Counted from the stretch's first letter, positions 24,501 through 39,500 are shown. The stretch: DNA of 64,000 nucleotides from Dipylidium caninum (GCA_017562135.1 QEYB01000766.1:806001-870000); one strand, 5' to 3'. The notes: generated from the sequence alone by a model not told the origin. Program-made: numbers and translations.

Positions 24501-27500
24501 TTCGACGTTTGTGCTCCTTCCGCAATAGCTATATCACCCTTGGTGAGAGATATGACACACTTGATATGGATGTCTCCAATAATTTATTGCTAAGAAACGG
24601 TCTGCGTATGCTTTAGAACAATCATAACTTAGAATTCTCCTTCAGCCAGAACAAGTGTGTTGCTTACGGCCGTGGGTTTTAACTTTCTTTATGAGCTGTT
24701 TCTGGCCACAGGCTGGTCTAATTTTCTGTCAGTAAGACTGAATTTCGCCAAATAATTGGTGATTTCGATGGCGAAAACTCATTCTTTCTCCCCTGCCAGA
24801 TCGGATTGACGAGCTGTTGGCAGAAGTTAAAGACGTTTCTGTAGGCGAGCAGCTCCAACACCTCTGCAAAGCGGAGCCGGACACAACGAAGCTGATTAAA
24901 GCCCTCAATGATTTTATTCGTTCGCACGCGGCCGATCTGCGCAACTCCAAATCCACTCAGTCCTACTCTGGTGGGGTGCGTTCACTTTGTATGTGAAATG
25001 CCTGGCTTCTGGCTACTTGAGTATTTCGAGTGTATCGTAGCTGAATTAGTGGGAAAATTGGTAACGTGAGTGGCCAAGATTTGTCCTTTCCACCGTTGGT
25101 TCCTTGTGCTGATGTGCAGAGCGGACGAGTTTCTCGAGGACGACCTCCTTTTTTTCTCTGAATGGTCTCATTTGCCGGAGATGCACATAAGCACATATGG
25201 GTTCAGCTATTGTCCTTTCGTCCGGTGTTTCCTCTCTTGCAAGACCACGATAGATGAAGCAATTGAAATCTCGTCCTCTTTCAATTGCAGACTTGTACTA
25301 TTCGGTTTGGACCATTTCAAAATTTTACTTGGCCTTTTAGATTCGCATCAATAAAGTTAAAGCTTCATTGCTTTTGAAATGGCTCTACTTCTGAGTTGAT
25401 GCGATAGTCCCCTCCTAATTTGCTTTACCACCAAATACCAGATCAGGCTTAAAACGCCGATGGGTCTCTTTAAGCATTCGACTACCGTTGTGACCACTTG
25501 TTAGTCGAACTTTCATCAACTGGACATTTTGTCGGATGATGGCACTTCTTTGGCGGGAAACTTTTTCGTTGACCTAAGTAATAGGTAGCACTTATCGCAA
25601 CCAAACCATTGACAACCCATGCCAGCTAGCAGTCTCGAGTGTCGAGATCGGCTTAGGCTAAGCTGACATCGAACCCCGTATGCAATTTCCGGCTTGATAA
25701 CCTAAGATAACCATCGGCATCTTTTCTTGCGAGTCACTTCATTGTCCTCCTCCCCTCCCCGACGCAGCAAATCGAGGGCCTGCTCCGCTTCTGCCGAATG
25801 CTCCACACCCCCTTTGGCACGCTGAGCAAGAGACTCTCGCGCCTCCACGCTGAGTGTCGAGCCGAGTCCTCGGTGGGCGAGGCGGTTTCGCAGGCGCAGT
25901 TGTGCTGGCACTTGGCGACCCGGACACTCGCCTTCTTGGAAGTGGGGTGTCTTAATGAGGAGCGCCTTCTTGCTCTCAACGCCCCTCCTCTCTCCGAAGG
26001 GGAGGCTTCCGGTCTTATGGACATCTGGTCCACTGTCACCGTGGTGTATCAGCTCCTGCAGACGTGAGCGCCTCCCTCTCCAGCCGTTCTATCTCTGCAC
26101 TGTCCATTGGCTTTCGCATTAACCTTGACCCTTTCTTGACTTATCCCACTTTGTCGATCTAGAGAGATTTTCAACATTGGCTTAGGGTTGTCTAATTTGC
26201 CTTCTGCTCTAATCCTTGTTTTTTTTGCCATTTCATCTACTATACTTTTTTACTTAAACATTTTTTGTCTACCTGCTTTTCAAGTTACTCTACTCGTATT
26301 GAACTTCTTCCCTTTTTCCTTTAATGCCTCGGAGTCATATTTAACCGTCAAAAACTGGACCTCGATGTGTTTAGTTTCTCCGTGCACACTAAAATCCATA
26401 GCAGTGAGCTTGTCCGAGTTCTCTTTCAGGTTGTTTAAGCTCGGCACCACAGCCCCTCATTCATTTATTTTGCGTCACTTTGTTAAAAGCTCCTACATCG
26501 CTTACATTGTGATAATGGACCGGATTTCGTTAGCTCATCGAGTTGCCTAAAAATGTAGCTGTCAATTGCAACAGCTATGTATATTCTTTAGCATTCCCCA
26601 TCATTCGCCAATCTGTTTATTCCTATTGTTTAGTAACTAAAAGTATTCCGATTTTATGCACGAAACTCCACTGGCTTCCTTGAAGTTTGCACTAATTAAT
26701 GCTCAATGTGGGTGTCATAACCACCGATTTTGGGCCTCGTGGCTGGAAAATATTCCTTTACGCTGCTTTAACTGACCACAATCTAATCTGGTATGTGAAA
26801 TGGGACCGAGTTTACATACGAAAGCAGTCTGAGTGCTGTACTTGCAACGGAGCCGAGTGCCCAACTCTCTGCCAAAAGCATTTTTACCTTCGTTTTAATA
26901 TCCCCAATCCTCTCTGCGTAAGACGTCCTAGTAAACGCCAATTTAGTCTCATTGTTCCGTTCTTGGCCCTGTTCATGAACACCACTGCGTTCTTAATTTT
27001 CAGGTGTTGGGAGGTCATAAACGGAGAAATGTTCTTAAAGAGGAGACGTACGACCTTCATGAAAATACCCACTCTAGATTCCCTCAGCACCAAAGTTATT
27101 TTTGCTTTCAAACAACCCGACAAAAGAATTTCCAGCATTGTCGTCGGACACTTTTGCCACACCCTCCGCCTTGTCATTGACACCTTCGCATGGAGGCTTC
27201 TGGCCACAGGTGTTCTCAGTCTACCCGCTCCCGAAATATCCCGGAACTTCGTCGCATTCATTTACGAAACTCTGGACAGGTCCGTTGCCGAGTCTTGAAT
27301 GCTTATATCCGTTCATATCTATGGAAAGAAAACTTGATTTCGAGTAGTTTTGCAGCGACTTTTGCCTGTAACAATAGACTTCTAAATGACAATCTTATAT
27401 TTTTTTAGCACTTTTGCCTAAAAAGTGCGTACTTTTAACTCATCCTGTGGTCCTTATGATCGTACTTTCTGTTCCCTTCTGTTTCAGTGTTGAATTGTGC

Positions 27501-30500
27501 TTCCCCATCTATCTTCTTCATCCAAAATTAGCCGTCTATCGAGCCCTACGCGACCTCGACAAGGCAAATGTCAACACAAAGTAGGCAACTGTTAAAGTAT
27601 TGCGCCTCTGAACTGTTTGTTGTGCCTTATTTTACATAAATTCCTCGTACACCGACACAACGATCCTCTAATTACCTACATCCGTTTGTTTTTCTTTCGA
27701 TACCACGAGGGTGACTTTGATCATGTCCTCCCAACCGCCTTCCGCACCGTTCCCCTGGACATGGTAGTAGGAGCCTTGGGCACCAGCGGCACGGTTTGAT
27801 CAGTCCAAATAAAAAGCGCTGATCATTAGTTCTACGGGAATAGCCTTTCCAAAGGACTTTGTAAATCAGACTTTTTGATGCTCCTACAGCGAGAAGTTGA
27901 TTAAACCAGGCGTCGAGGACTTGTCTCACCAAATGATTTCATCTGGCATACATTCCAAAGCGCTTTGTACTAGGGGTTTTGAATCACTTAAATAATTTTC
28001 TGCACACTTTTACCACAATTGTTAAACGGTTACCAGATTTCTTCTTATTCGCTTTTGATTGTCTTCCTTACATTTTCCGTGACGATATTCATTAACTTAT
28101 GCCCAACACAATTTTTAGATACACATATTCTAAAGTGCCATGGCTCCTTTAGGCATCTGTATTGTGAATATGATTACGCCCTTGGGGAAGTCATTCTCTA
28201 CTGCTTAAAAATCACATTTTTCAAATAAAATGTTGCCTTCGCAAATTAGTATAATTCCAAACAGTGTGTGAGTTTTTAGGCTTGACTGTGTATGTAAAAA
28301 ATGTTTTTGGCGTATTGAAGTATCTGCACTTACAGATAAATTGCTTAAATGGCCTGTTTTTTAGAATGGAGAGGTCCCTTCTCGTCTTCCTGCGCGACCA
28401 CCCCGTCTCCCGCGTCCTCGGCTGCGCTCGAGGTCGCGGAATTGCTCCGCCTAGTCTTCTGCTGCTTCATCTCTTCCACGACCTCCTCCCTCTTATCACC
28501 CCGTATCCCCACTGCTGCTCCTCCCCTTCTGCTCCCCTGGGCCTCCGCTACCTTCGTGGCGTTGCTCTAAGAATCGCGCGCATCCTCAACTCCCTCTCCG
28601 AGGGCTATCGTCGAATGCAGTCCTCCAGGGATGTTGGGCGCAAAGTCCTTCCCGGTGTGAGGCCAACGAAGGAAGTAGCTGAGGCGGTCGCCGGTGATGC
28701 TAATCACGCCTGGCCAAATGGGGGCGTCCGGCTCGGCGAGATCTTAGCCCAGGTGGTGCACTGTCTCTGTGGTCTGCCCGCGCGCTCCTGCGTTTCCAGC
28801 ACTGTCATCACCGTCAGTGACTCGAGTAAAGTCTCCTCTCTTACGTCCTCGTCGCCTAGTCTCAATTCATCGCGCTTCAAGGTGGGGGCATTTGGCGTTG
28901 CCATCCTTCTGTTTCGTCTTTTTTTTCTCAATAATTTACCTCGCTCCTATTCCATTTCAGAAGCGGTATTTCTGATAATATTCTTTTAACAATAATGAAC
29001 AATTCAACCTTACACTTCTTATTTAATGGTTACTTCTCCGTTCATCTATTTTCCCATTTGTGCCTATTTATTTGGGGCTATTTTAATGAAAACTGACTCC
29101 AAAGTTGCCTTGCCTTATGCATTTTACTCCCTTTATCTCTCGTTAAGTTTTCATTCTCTCCCCGTAACAAGACTCCTCAAATGTAGATTCATAATTGTTA
29201 TAAAAAGAAAGTTATTCTTTTTATCCGCTCTTTTACCTTATCTATTCACCCTCTGCTAAACTCAAACTGAACTAATAAGATACCTCAGACAAAAAGTTGT
29301 CTTGTTTGTGTTATGACAGTCGCTCGCCATCAGTTGCGTATGCTCAATAGGAGGCGGCAAACGGCAAAATGTCCCCAATTGAAATGTTTTTAGAGTGCAA
29401 AGGTAATCCTCTTAAAAGAAGCAAAGTGAAATACTAACTACCGTGTGTTGTTAATTCCTTTTTCCTTAAGCTTGTTTTTATTTGACTTCTCTCGAGTTTT
29501 CTATCTTATGAGCTTGCGATTGAAGCACGTTAAAGCTTCATACGCGAAAAATGAATGTCTTATTTGTTCTATAAATGTGGTATTTTGCCTTTCTTCCCTC
29601 TGCAGCAACCTGTGCCACCTCCGCAATGGGAGCGCCGACCCCAGGACGACGACGACGAGTGGGACGAAGCGGAGGTGACCGAATTTCCGCGGTTTAAGGC
29701 CCTAACGCCAACTACTTCCGAACTGCCACCTTCGTGTGTGGCGCCGAGGCCTCCACTGTGGCTCGCCGACTGCCTCTTTTTTCACGAGGCCGTCGAAAAC
29801 CACACAAAGGATTTGAGTGGACCGCCCAATGGTGGCGTATGGTGGCTCGACGATCGACATTCGAAATTGGTAGTCACTTCTTTTGGATCCACTTCCTCGT
29901 TCACACCGTCTCTTTGCCCCCAAAAGTTGCCTCCCTTACCGCTCAAATGTCATTTCAATCCACTGTGACGCAGTGCGTATCACTTTTTATAATGCAATTT
30001 TTCTTCATTTACCGGTAAAATAAACTGAAAAATACCGCCATTTACGAGGACATTCATCTCTCCAATTGGTATGCTCAAATTCTCCTAAGCCATCTGTCCT
30101 TTCTCCTACTGATTTAAAATCCAGATGATTCTTTTACCCATTAGCATGACCGATTCTCTTGCCTCTGCTGCATTAGTATGTATGTTGATATTTATCTCTT
30201 TCACTGAATTGCGTGACTCCAACAATTCCTCTCGAATGGGCAGTCATTTGAGGTCACATGTGGCTAAAATGTCATATTGTGGAGTCCGCTCAGTTGTGTG
30301 TCTCACGTAATAAACTGTTTATGATGTTGTAAGTAATCTGTGCTCGCGACGAGAAAACCTAGTGGGGTTTATCCCTCCTCCCGAGGCGGCTGGTGTCCCC
30401 AACACCACAAAATTCGGACATGGCGCGGAGCGTTCAACTGCAGACTCGCTGATCGCGCATTACTTTTTCGAGGCCCAGTTGAATTCGCCTGAGAAGAAGT

Positions 30501-33500
30501 TGTTTTATTTGGGCGAGAACATACTTTTGCTTAGAAATACCACAACCTCCCTGTGTAAAGCCTCATTTGAGTTTTCTCTGTGAAGAGGAGACGATGGGCA
30601 CTGACAGTCGCCGACTCACGGCCAACGGGGCCTGCTCTTGGCGTCCATTCTTGCCTTATCGCGGCGAAATGGAGGTCCGAGTGCAGCCGGACTGCATCCT
30701 TTCACTAAGTTAGCATCTTGCCTACTGGCATATTCATGTCCATCACTGGCCCTCAATGTTGCTTTGACACAATTGGTGGGTTGACAAGTTCGCCTCGGCC
30801 GCCGACATGCCTCGCCACGGTCTGTAGGCAGCGCGAGTGTGAAATACGGGATTGAGCAGGCACTAGAGGACGCCGCGATAGTGTTTTCCTCAAGCCTTAA
30901 ATTCTCTCCCATCACCGTTAACCCTGCCTTGCATGTCGTGGCCACCGATCTTGAGCTGACATCTGTCTGACAACTCTATTCGTATGCCCGCACACTTCCT
31001 GTCCTGCGAATTGTGCAGTGGTTCGCACCCTCGGGAATGGGGTGCTTCGTGGGGCCGGTTTGCTAACGAGTGAGGAATTGGCTTGGACAGTGGAAGAGGT
31101 TGTCACCTTTTCCCAGTGTCTACCACCTCCTTCGGTCAGTTGAACACAAGCACATTGGCGGTAGCCGCTTGGTAAATACGAGTGGGATCGACGTGGGGGC
31201 CACTGAGTTGTATGTCAGAGGCAACAAATCGTCTCGTAGTTGGCAACAGATATTATGTTTTACTTGTTGTTAACTCGAAATGTTGAAGAAATTGTGGGTT
31301 GGGTGTCCTTACGGCCGCGTTGTAACTTTGCACTTGATCGTCCCCTTCCTGTTGAGTTTATTGCAACTATTTACAACAGTTTTGCCTCTCTTTCTTTCCC
31401 CACGAACTCCGACGGTTGACACTTTTTTTCCTTAAAATGCCTTTTTGGGTCACGATGGCCCAATTCCCCGGGAATGCCGCAGTATAGCGAGGCTCATTAT
31501 GGGAATCTGCAAACACTTTTGCGGTCTCTGTCCCTACCCTTACAGTAATGAGCTTTGCAAATGCTTTTTTTAGGACTGGCAATTAATTGAAATCGCCTTC
31601 GCCTTCTACCGTCCCCCGGTAATACCCGAGTACGACAGTATCAAGTCCCTCTCGATTTCCTCTGAGGTAATTGGACTTATCCCTCCTAATTCCTCTCCCA
31701 CCAACGGTGTTCTCCACTTGCTTTCGTTGTCCGGACCCTTTTTGATTTTAAATAATCCTCAAAGGCGTTGCAGGTTCTAATGAAATCATATTTAGCTTCA
31801 GTAAAAGTGGGCAGTAAGATTGGGGTGTTGGTAGCGCAAATAAGTGCATTTTGCCTCGCCTCATCGGCGTGCATCAACCTCCTCTCATTTTGCAAACAAC
31901 CTCACTGATAAGTGGCATTTCTTTATACTCTCTTTTGTCTTGCCAGTTGGCAAACTGGCTGACAGCCGCGCTGAAATTGATGCCGAAGACTTACGAGAAG
32001 TTCATGATTCCCGAGGAGAGGATTAATGCCTGCATGACAGTGCGCGCTCCCTTGCCCAAACAGACCCACTACCTCAGGTTGGTTCTCCCCGCGCTCCCCT
32101 CGTAGCGCATCTGCGCCCTTTCGCTCAGTGATTGAGTGTGAAATTGCCTGCGCAATTTCTCCCACTTGCTTTAGGTTGTATGCGTTTCATTCACCAAATA
32201 ATCCTTGCCCCCGACTTCTCTTCCACCCCTCAGCGAATTTTGGCGCGGTCTTTGACTCCCCAAGTTTCACTCTTGCGATTTATTACGGCAAATTTTACTC
32301 TCCTCCCTAGTGACATGTTAAATCTCGTGTATTATCTTCTCGCGGACTACTATACGAAAAACAACAATTTTGAGTAAGTTCCTTGCACTTCGCGTGTACT
32401 TCTGTGTGGCCGAGTAAATATTTGGCTTAATGTACTCATTGGCTTGTCATTCTACTGTAGTCGGCTGCCCCAAAGGCGGTTTGGAGGCCCGCAGCTCAGA
32501 AGTACTTAATAGCAACCTAAGTTTGTAGAAACAGCAGTTTCTAACAAAATATCTGCGATTTAAATTCTAAGAAAAGTTTCATAAATCCATTCTTGAAGAT
32601 TTAGTCACTTTCATTTCCCGGTTTAAAGTGCCTTCCAACGTGTCGCTTCCAACTCCCCTCCCCATTTCGTACTTTTCAGCAGGTTTACGCCCTTGTGGGT
32701 GGTGCAGGTATGATGTCCACCACCCAAAACCTTTTCAAGGCCCCCGCTTGAAGCGGGCAGAAATTCATAGTTGTCGCGTCAAACCCAAGAAGTAGTTTTT
32801 TGTACACCCGTGCATGCACATGCACGACGGCTGTAATTGAAATTGCCCGACTCTTCGGGCTTTATGGGGTGGGAGTCGATGGTTTCTTAGTAACTTCAAG
32901 TTGAGGCTTTGCTGGGCACGTGGAACTCACCGCTATGCCTGCTCCACCGGTCGAATGAGTGCTCCAAAGTCCTTGTGGCAGATTCGTGTGCAGTCCACTT
33001 TGCTCGTCAGTAGACAGCCGTTGGGAATGTTCGCCTGAGGCGGTTTTCTGCGGCGTCGCCGACTGCGCACTTTTCGCGTATCCTTTGGTTTCAGCTTAGC
33101 GATAAACTACTACGAGCGGGACCTCAGGATATCCCCCCACCACGCCGACAGTTGGGCCGCCCTCGCGCTCATTTACAGCAGTCGCTTGGAGCAAATTCTT
33201 AACGTGGTAAGCTATGCGCCTTCCGGTCCTCGGCCTTTATTGCCCACTCCCCTTCTGGTGCCGAATTTCGCGGATATAAAAAGTTCGCCAGTTGCTCTTC
33301 GTCCCAGCCCTTTTCTGCCAAATTTCTCCACTTATGCTGTTTTTGCACAGCACTTTCTCCCCCTTTCCCAGTACGCAAATTTATTTAACCTCCGCAGGTG
33401 ACTATGACTTTTTAAATTATTTTAAGTAGCTGATAAGCCAACCGCAGTGGGTCGGTGTGCATGAAGAGCGGCTATTTAGCCTCGCCTCCTTTCAGTGCAC

Positions 33501-36500
33501 ACATGAGCGGCTGCACTGTTTGTGCGATGAACACTTTCTCTTCCAGTGCTCCCTTCTGCCAGTTGCGTTTTTTGTTTTTAAAAGTGGGAAGGAATCACCT
33601 GATCAAAATTTGTCGCGACCACACTCTACCAGGTTTGGCCCGTGAGTGGGTGCGTGAGAAGTGAAAATTTGAAAAGCCAACTTGTTTTATGGAATTTACT
33701 TTGTCATTATTAACCCTCAGAGGGACAGCCTACCTCTCCATATTCTCACATCATACACACGCGCATTTATTCGCAGTGATAAAATTTCGCTTCCTTCAAA
33801 GTTCTCCACGCGGTTAGACAGTAAAAGGTTACGCTGCGACCAAGGTTTTGAGAGAAGCAAAGAAAACACCTCTGTAAAATAATGGGTGTGTATCTGTAGA
33901 TCGACCCTAAGACGGAGCGGGTGACCTCGCGGGCGGTCGCCTCCTGTCTGCGCTGCTTCGAGTTGGCACTGGAACTGCATCCCAGCCTCACCACCCTCCT
34001 CACCGAACGCGGCTGCCTCGCCTACCAGTTGCACTCGTACGCCGCCAGGCTGGTTAAGAAGGTAGACACTCTCGCCCTTCTCCCACCTCTCCGTCAACTG
34101 CCCTCTCTCTAACTGTTTCCCCCATGCTTTTACTTCCCAGTCGAGTAGCCGGTCTTTCCAGGAGGCGCACCTTCGTGTGTGCATGCAGTGGCGTAGACGC
34201 ATGCTCATCCTCGCCTACCGCTCCTATGGCCGGGCCCTTCGTTGGGAACGCAAGCGCTCCGCGTCGTCAGAGTCAGTCCAACTGCAAATGCAGTCGCCCT
34301 CAACCAACGCGGAGGAGGTGGCACCGACAGAACCGAGCCCCCTCTCAATCTCCTCGTCCCCCTCTGTTGTCGGTGAGGGGGCCACCTCGTCGGCCCCTTC
34401 GGCGGTGGACGAGGAGTGGCTCTACCATTACATGCTTACAAAGTGCGAGGAGAAAGGCGGTCCAGGAGCTCTCTTCCGTGATACTGCTCCGAAAGCAAAG
34501 CAACTACGAGGTAGATAGGCGCCTTGTTTGATTCACCTCCAACTTCCCCATTGAAATTGGCCTGGGACTTTGCTCTCCAATTATGCGTGATTACATTTGG
34601 CCTCGGGTTTTTTTGTTAAGTTTATTACACTGCCTACGCAATTCCCCACGCCTTCTTATAATGGAGTAAACGAAAGACTGCCGTGCACTAGAACACTTCC
34701 TCGCCCATCAACGGCTTTTCAGTGCTCTACTCAGCACGCTAGTGTCCTTTTCATGGTCCTCTATCAAGCGTCATTTGCATTCTTTTCTTTCAATTTTTCT
34801 CTTCAACCTCCCATCACTTTCAGTCGGTGAAATAAGCCCAATCTTCTTGCGACTAGAAAGCAGGTCCCAAAAGTAATTACTTTTCCTCTACCTTTCAATA
34901 TGACGAAAGTTCTGGTTAGTTACTTTGACTAGAAATCAAAATTTATTATCGTCAGATTCTGGGTTTTGTATAATTTTTTTACCCGATTAATTTGAAAGCC
35001 TTTTATTTACTGCCGACAGAGCCCGATGAGATAAAGTCGGGCTTAGGTATGGGAATTGGGCCGAAATCTTTACCCAACTTGGGCAACGACTGCCTTCAAG
35101 GGCCTCAATTTCCACAACGTCACCTACTAGTTTTACCGATGTTTGGGTAAAAGTCCAGTGGTCAAAAAGGGAAACCGTATCGTCCAAAATTGCTATCTCT
35201 GCGTATCTTCTAGTCTTTGCTCAGAATGGACATTCTAGACTAATTCTTTTCTCCCCTTTTTCTTCGTGTTGTAACTTTCTTTTATTGCCAATCGTCTTAC
35301 TTACGCCGTACGAGCCTACTGTATTCCCATTACTTGTGAATTTGGACACACGGCCTCGTGGTAGCTCGACGTTGTGACTCCCTTCTCCTTAGCGTCACTG
35401 GTCTTCTTTCCACATCCGCACTCATTCTTCCACTCTACTCCGTTTTCATGCTGTTCTTGGCGAGAACCCCAAATAGCGCCCCATTTTAACAAAGCTCCGT
35501 AGATGTGAAGGTCTTTTTTAAACCATGCTCTTCCGCAGAAAGTCATTCGGACTGGGTGCTGCGGGTGCTGAGCAACTATCAACACACCGCGGATGTCCTG
35601 CGGGCTGCTGGGGCCAAGTACCCCAAGCGCATCATCGTCTACAACAAGCTCCCCTACCTCGCTGTCGAGTCCATCGAGGTATTCTACCGCACCCACGCTT
35701 TCGTCTTGAAGGTCCTCCTCCACGCCGGCGAACCCCAACCCTCTTCGCCCTCCCCTCTGCCCTTACGACAAATTTGCGAGGTTCTCTACTCCCTGACCCA
35801 GTCGGCCTTCGTAACGGAGCCTGGCAAATCCTCGTGAGACTCGTGGATCCGTGGCTATTTGTTGCTCATAAGTAGAGTGTACATTTTGGTAAAATTTGCT
35901 TCCGTTTGTGCAGCGGTAAGATCCGAAGCCGGAAGCGCTCCTCTTTGGTGTTAGAATCATCAACGAAGGTGCCACGGCTGGAGGGCGTAAATAATAGTGC
36001 AGCGAGTGTCGTCGACATCGCCGCAGAGGTCGGGGGCACTTCCTCTCCACAGAGTGATGTAGAAATTGGAGAAGTCGTTTCAAGGCCTTCTTTTGCTCTC
36101 CTTTCCGATCTCGGTAAGTTTAGACTTGCAGAAGACTGAATCCGTAGATGTCTGGAAAAAGTGTGTGGATTATTGTCGAGAGGCCCTGGAACTGGTTCTG
36201 CGTCGATTGCCCCTGCATTACAAGGCCATGTACCGGCTCGCGCACCTCTACTTGAACCTGCCTTCGATGCGGGTGAGGATGGCTCCGGCGTGTTGCCTTT
36301 TTGAACGTTGGCCAGTTGCTTCCCCCTCAAAAGTGTTACTTACACCTTGAAGGATCTGGACAAAGCCATGGCAATTCTGATGGGGCCATTCGACCACGTG
36401 AGCAAAGTCGAATACGGTGGGTTATTCAAGGACAGACGCCAGACCAACTTCTTCCACGTGAGCGCATTTTCTTTGACCGCAAAATAGGCCGTCGGTGTTA

Positions 36501-39500
36501 AAGTAAAACCTCTACAACCCAAGTAAATTTGGGGGGCGATGATTGACTTCCTCGTGGGGCGTTGGTTTTTGTCATTCCCAGACCGTGATGAAGTGGGAAC
36601 CTGGCCCTTAAGGCGATCACTACCTCCAGGCCGGTGGTGGTCAGTGTTTCAGCAATTAAACTTGTCTTTTTATGGCATAAACTTGCGACAGGCGGGAGAG
36701 ACGATGCGAGCAAGGTGAAATTCGCCTCAGCTGGAGCGTTTAAAGGCTCCTTCCGCATTATGACCGCATTGATGAAATTCTGCCTGTTGTGTGTCTGAAT
36801 TGGCTCACTAACCGGTGTTTCTCCATCTATGTCAACGGGAAATTAGAGAGTGGAGGAATCTGCCTGCATCGCAGCTGTAAAAGGCGGGTCTTTCCTTGCC
36901 ACGCATTGACTGTAAGAATGGGACAACTCGTCACGGTGCGCCTAACTTTATGGTGGGTGGAGGTGGAGGCTGCATGCGTCGCTTGGAGGCCTGTCTCTGC
37001 TAATTTTATGATAATTCTTCCTCAAGGTAAACGTAGTGGAAGACTTTCGATGGATAGTGAAACACCTGCGAAGCAGAGGAGATGCGTTTGCACTGATATC
37101 GAGAGGTGATTTTTTGCGGAGAAGAATCTACACAATTTTCACTCTGATTGAATATGCTATAAGTTGCGATGTTAGTTGTCATTTGGTGAAGGAGGCGCTT
37201 GGCATCCGTGTTTTCGGCCCAGACGTTACTGGCGATGCGACTCAAAACGTAGGTATATTTTTAAGGTGAAGAATGTTCCACTCTCAGACGAGGAATGTCA
37301 CTCCGTGCCTCGAGACCACCGTGCCGCCTTGAGATGAGGCGCCTCGTGTAGACTCACTCGCACGCGCCACAGTGGTCCTTTTGCTTTTCTTATTACCACT
37401 GATTCCAGAGGAGTCCCTCCTTGCATCTGTGCCCCATTTCCCCTCTGTTTGACCCCAAGGGCGTGTGGCGCATTCCCACGGCTGACATCGACCGCAGCGG
37501 TAGCTTTGCGGCGCACATGTATCGTTCCACGTTGATGGTGTTGGAGGTGCTGAACAAACGCGGCGACTGGACCCGCATGCTCCAGGTCTTCCATCAGCTC
37601 CGCAAACAGCCCCCCGAAGACAAGTAGGCCTCATACCTTCACCCTCCTAGTTTGAGTTTCCTTTAGACGAGGTTTTCTGAGCGAAGGCGACCGTGTCTTT
37701 CTGGCTCGTCGGGCCTTCAGTCTCATTCATCCATGTCTGCAGCTGTGGTTGACGCGGCAGCGGGAGCGGTCACTGCAGCGGCAGGAGGAGACGGGCGAAT
37801 GGGACGGCGTGAGCCTGGACACCTTGCGGCAAATTTATCGCCTCCACTCGTTCGCACAGTCGCGCGCTGCCGCTGCAGCCGCTGCTGCTGCTTGTGCCAC
37901 ACAGAACCCGCCACCCCCGTCGGTGGGAAGTCCGGAGGCAGAAGAGGAACGCACCGAAGAGGCGCACGCCACTGACGTCGCTCCCTGCTTCTCTGAACTG
38001 CTCGAGCAGGCCTATGAACTTTGCCCTGCGGCTTGGGTAGGTTTCTCCTGGAGCATTTTATGGCTTTTCGGGCCAAATACTTTCGTTTCATGCATGTCTA
38101 TCGACAAGTGTACATCGTGTTCTAAACCCAGCAAATTGCCCGGAAAGATTCCACGGGTGAGTGTCAGGCTCTCCACCTTCCACTGCGCTAATTCCCCGCA
38201 AAATTTTGAATGTGAGCTCCCTCACGGTTTTTGCTCCCATTCACTAGGAAAGTTGGATCTAATGGGGAGAATTTCGTGGTGAGCGAATGCCTTTCAAATT
38301 ATTACACTATCTCCTCAAATGACGTTTGTGTGTGTGATGTTGATAATGGATTATTGCTTTGGAAAGGTGCTGCATAAATCGTGTTTTTTTTCCCTTCCGA
38401 TCGCCTACGACTGGAAGCAAACAGAGCACCCACTCGGCAGTAGGAAATGGCACGGTTTTCACTCGGTGAGGTGGGAAAACCCTTTCTCAAACGTGCGGGG
38501 GTCAATGCGTCCTCTTAAAAATGAATTGGCAATTCAAAGGGAAATTTCGAATCATTTTTAGTCCTGAGGAAAATGTAACTAGTAAAACCTTCGGGAAAGT
38601 TGTTTTTCTGGGTGGTTGACGAAGCTTGAGCGAACTGACGCGGGGGGTAACACCGGGGTCCCCGTGTCTTCCGTAAATTTAAAAATTTCCTTCTCTGAGG
38701 TTGCCATAAATTGTATTCTTCTGTAAAATCAGAGGTCAAAGATGAACTGACGTGGTAAACTTTAAAAGGACTGACTTTCGCCCACAAGAACGTTGTCCTT
38801 CACATCAAAGTTGGCACCTTCGTAGCCTTACTTTTATTTTTATTTACCGTTCGACATGCGGCTCCTGCCCCAACCAGGTGATCTTTTGTTTTGACCCCCG
38901 TGGAGGCCTTGGCGACGGGTCTCAGGCTTCAACCGCTGACCTTTTGTGCCGGAATGGGCCTTCGTCCTTCCATAAGTCGGCGAAGAAGCATTCGTTACTT
39001 ATTTTGGCGGATAGGCAATTTCACCAATGCGTCCGAATGAGGGCAGGCCACAGTCTGCCCACTGCCCTTTAACTACGCTAACACCCAAGTTAAGTCAACC
39101 ATTTGAGCTCGTGAATGTTGGTGAGCGGTGTGTGTGCGTGTGTGTGCGTTTACACAAATTTGAGTCCGGCCAGCCGCCCCCTCCCTCCCCGACTGACTGC
39201 TCACGAAGTCGGGCGACTGCCATTGTCCCCAGTGCCCGGGATGTTGGCCACTGCGGCTCCAAATGACACTAGCGAATGAATATCACGTGGCAACTAGTGA
39301 AAGGAGTTGCTCGGCAGCCGCTGAGTTTCCCTCCTTCCCTATCTGCATAAGTAGAAATTGTGATTTGTGCACTTTTTCCGACGATTTCTCCTCTTCCTTC
39401 CTCACCACCACACGCCGCTCAATGTGAGCCTTCCCATGGCTGTCGGCTCCCTTAACTAACGGCGTTGGCGATTAACTGTCTCACAACAAAAACACATGCC

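Noticed and set aside
27672..27932. Frames around 27617-27932 as an extra CABIN1 exon
   Set aside because: Joining 27580 to the acceptor at 28364 keeps the phase and gives sequence in family order. The intervening frames lead to stops in the required phase.
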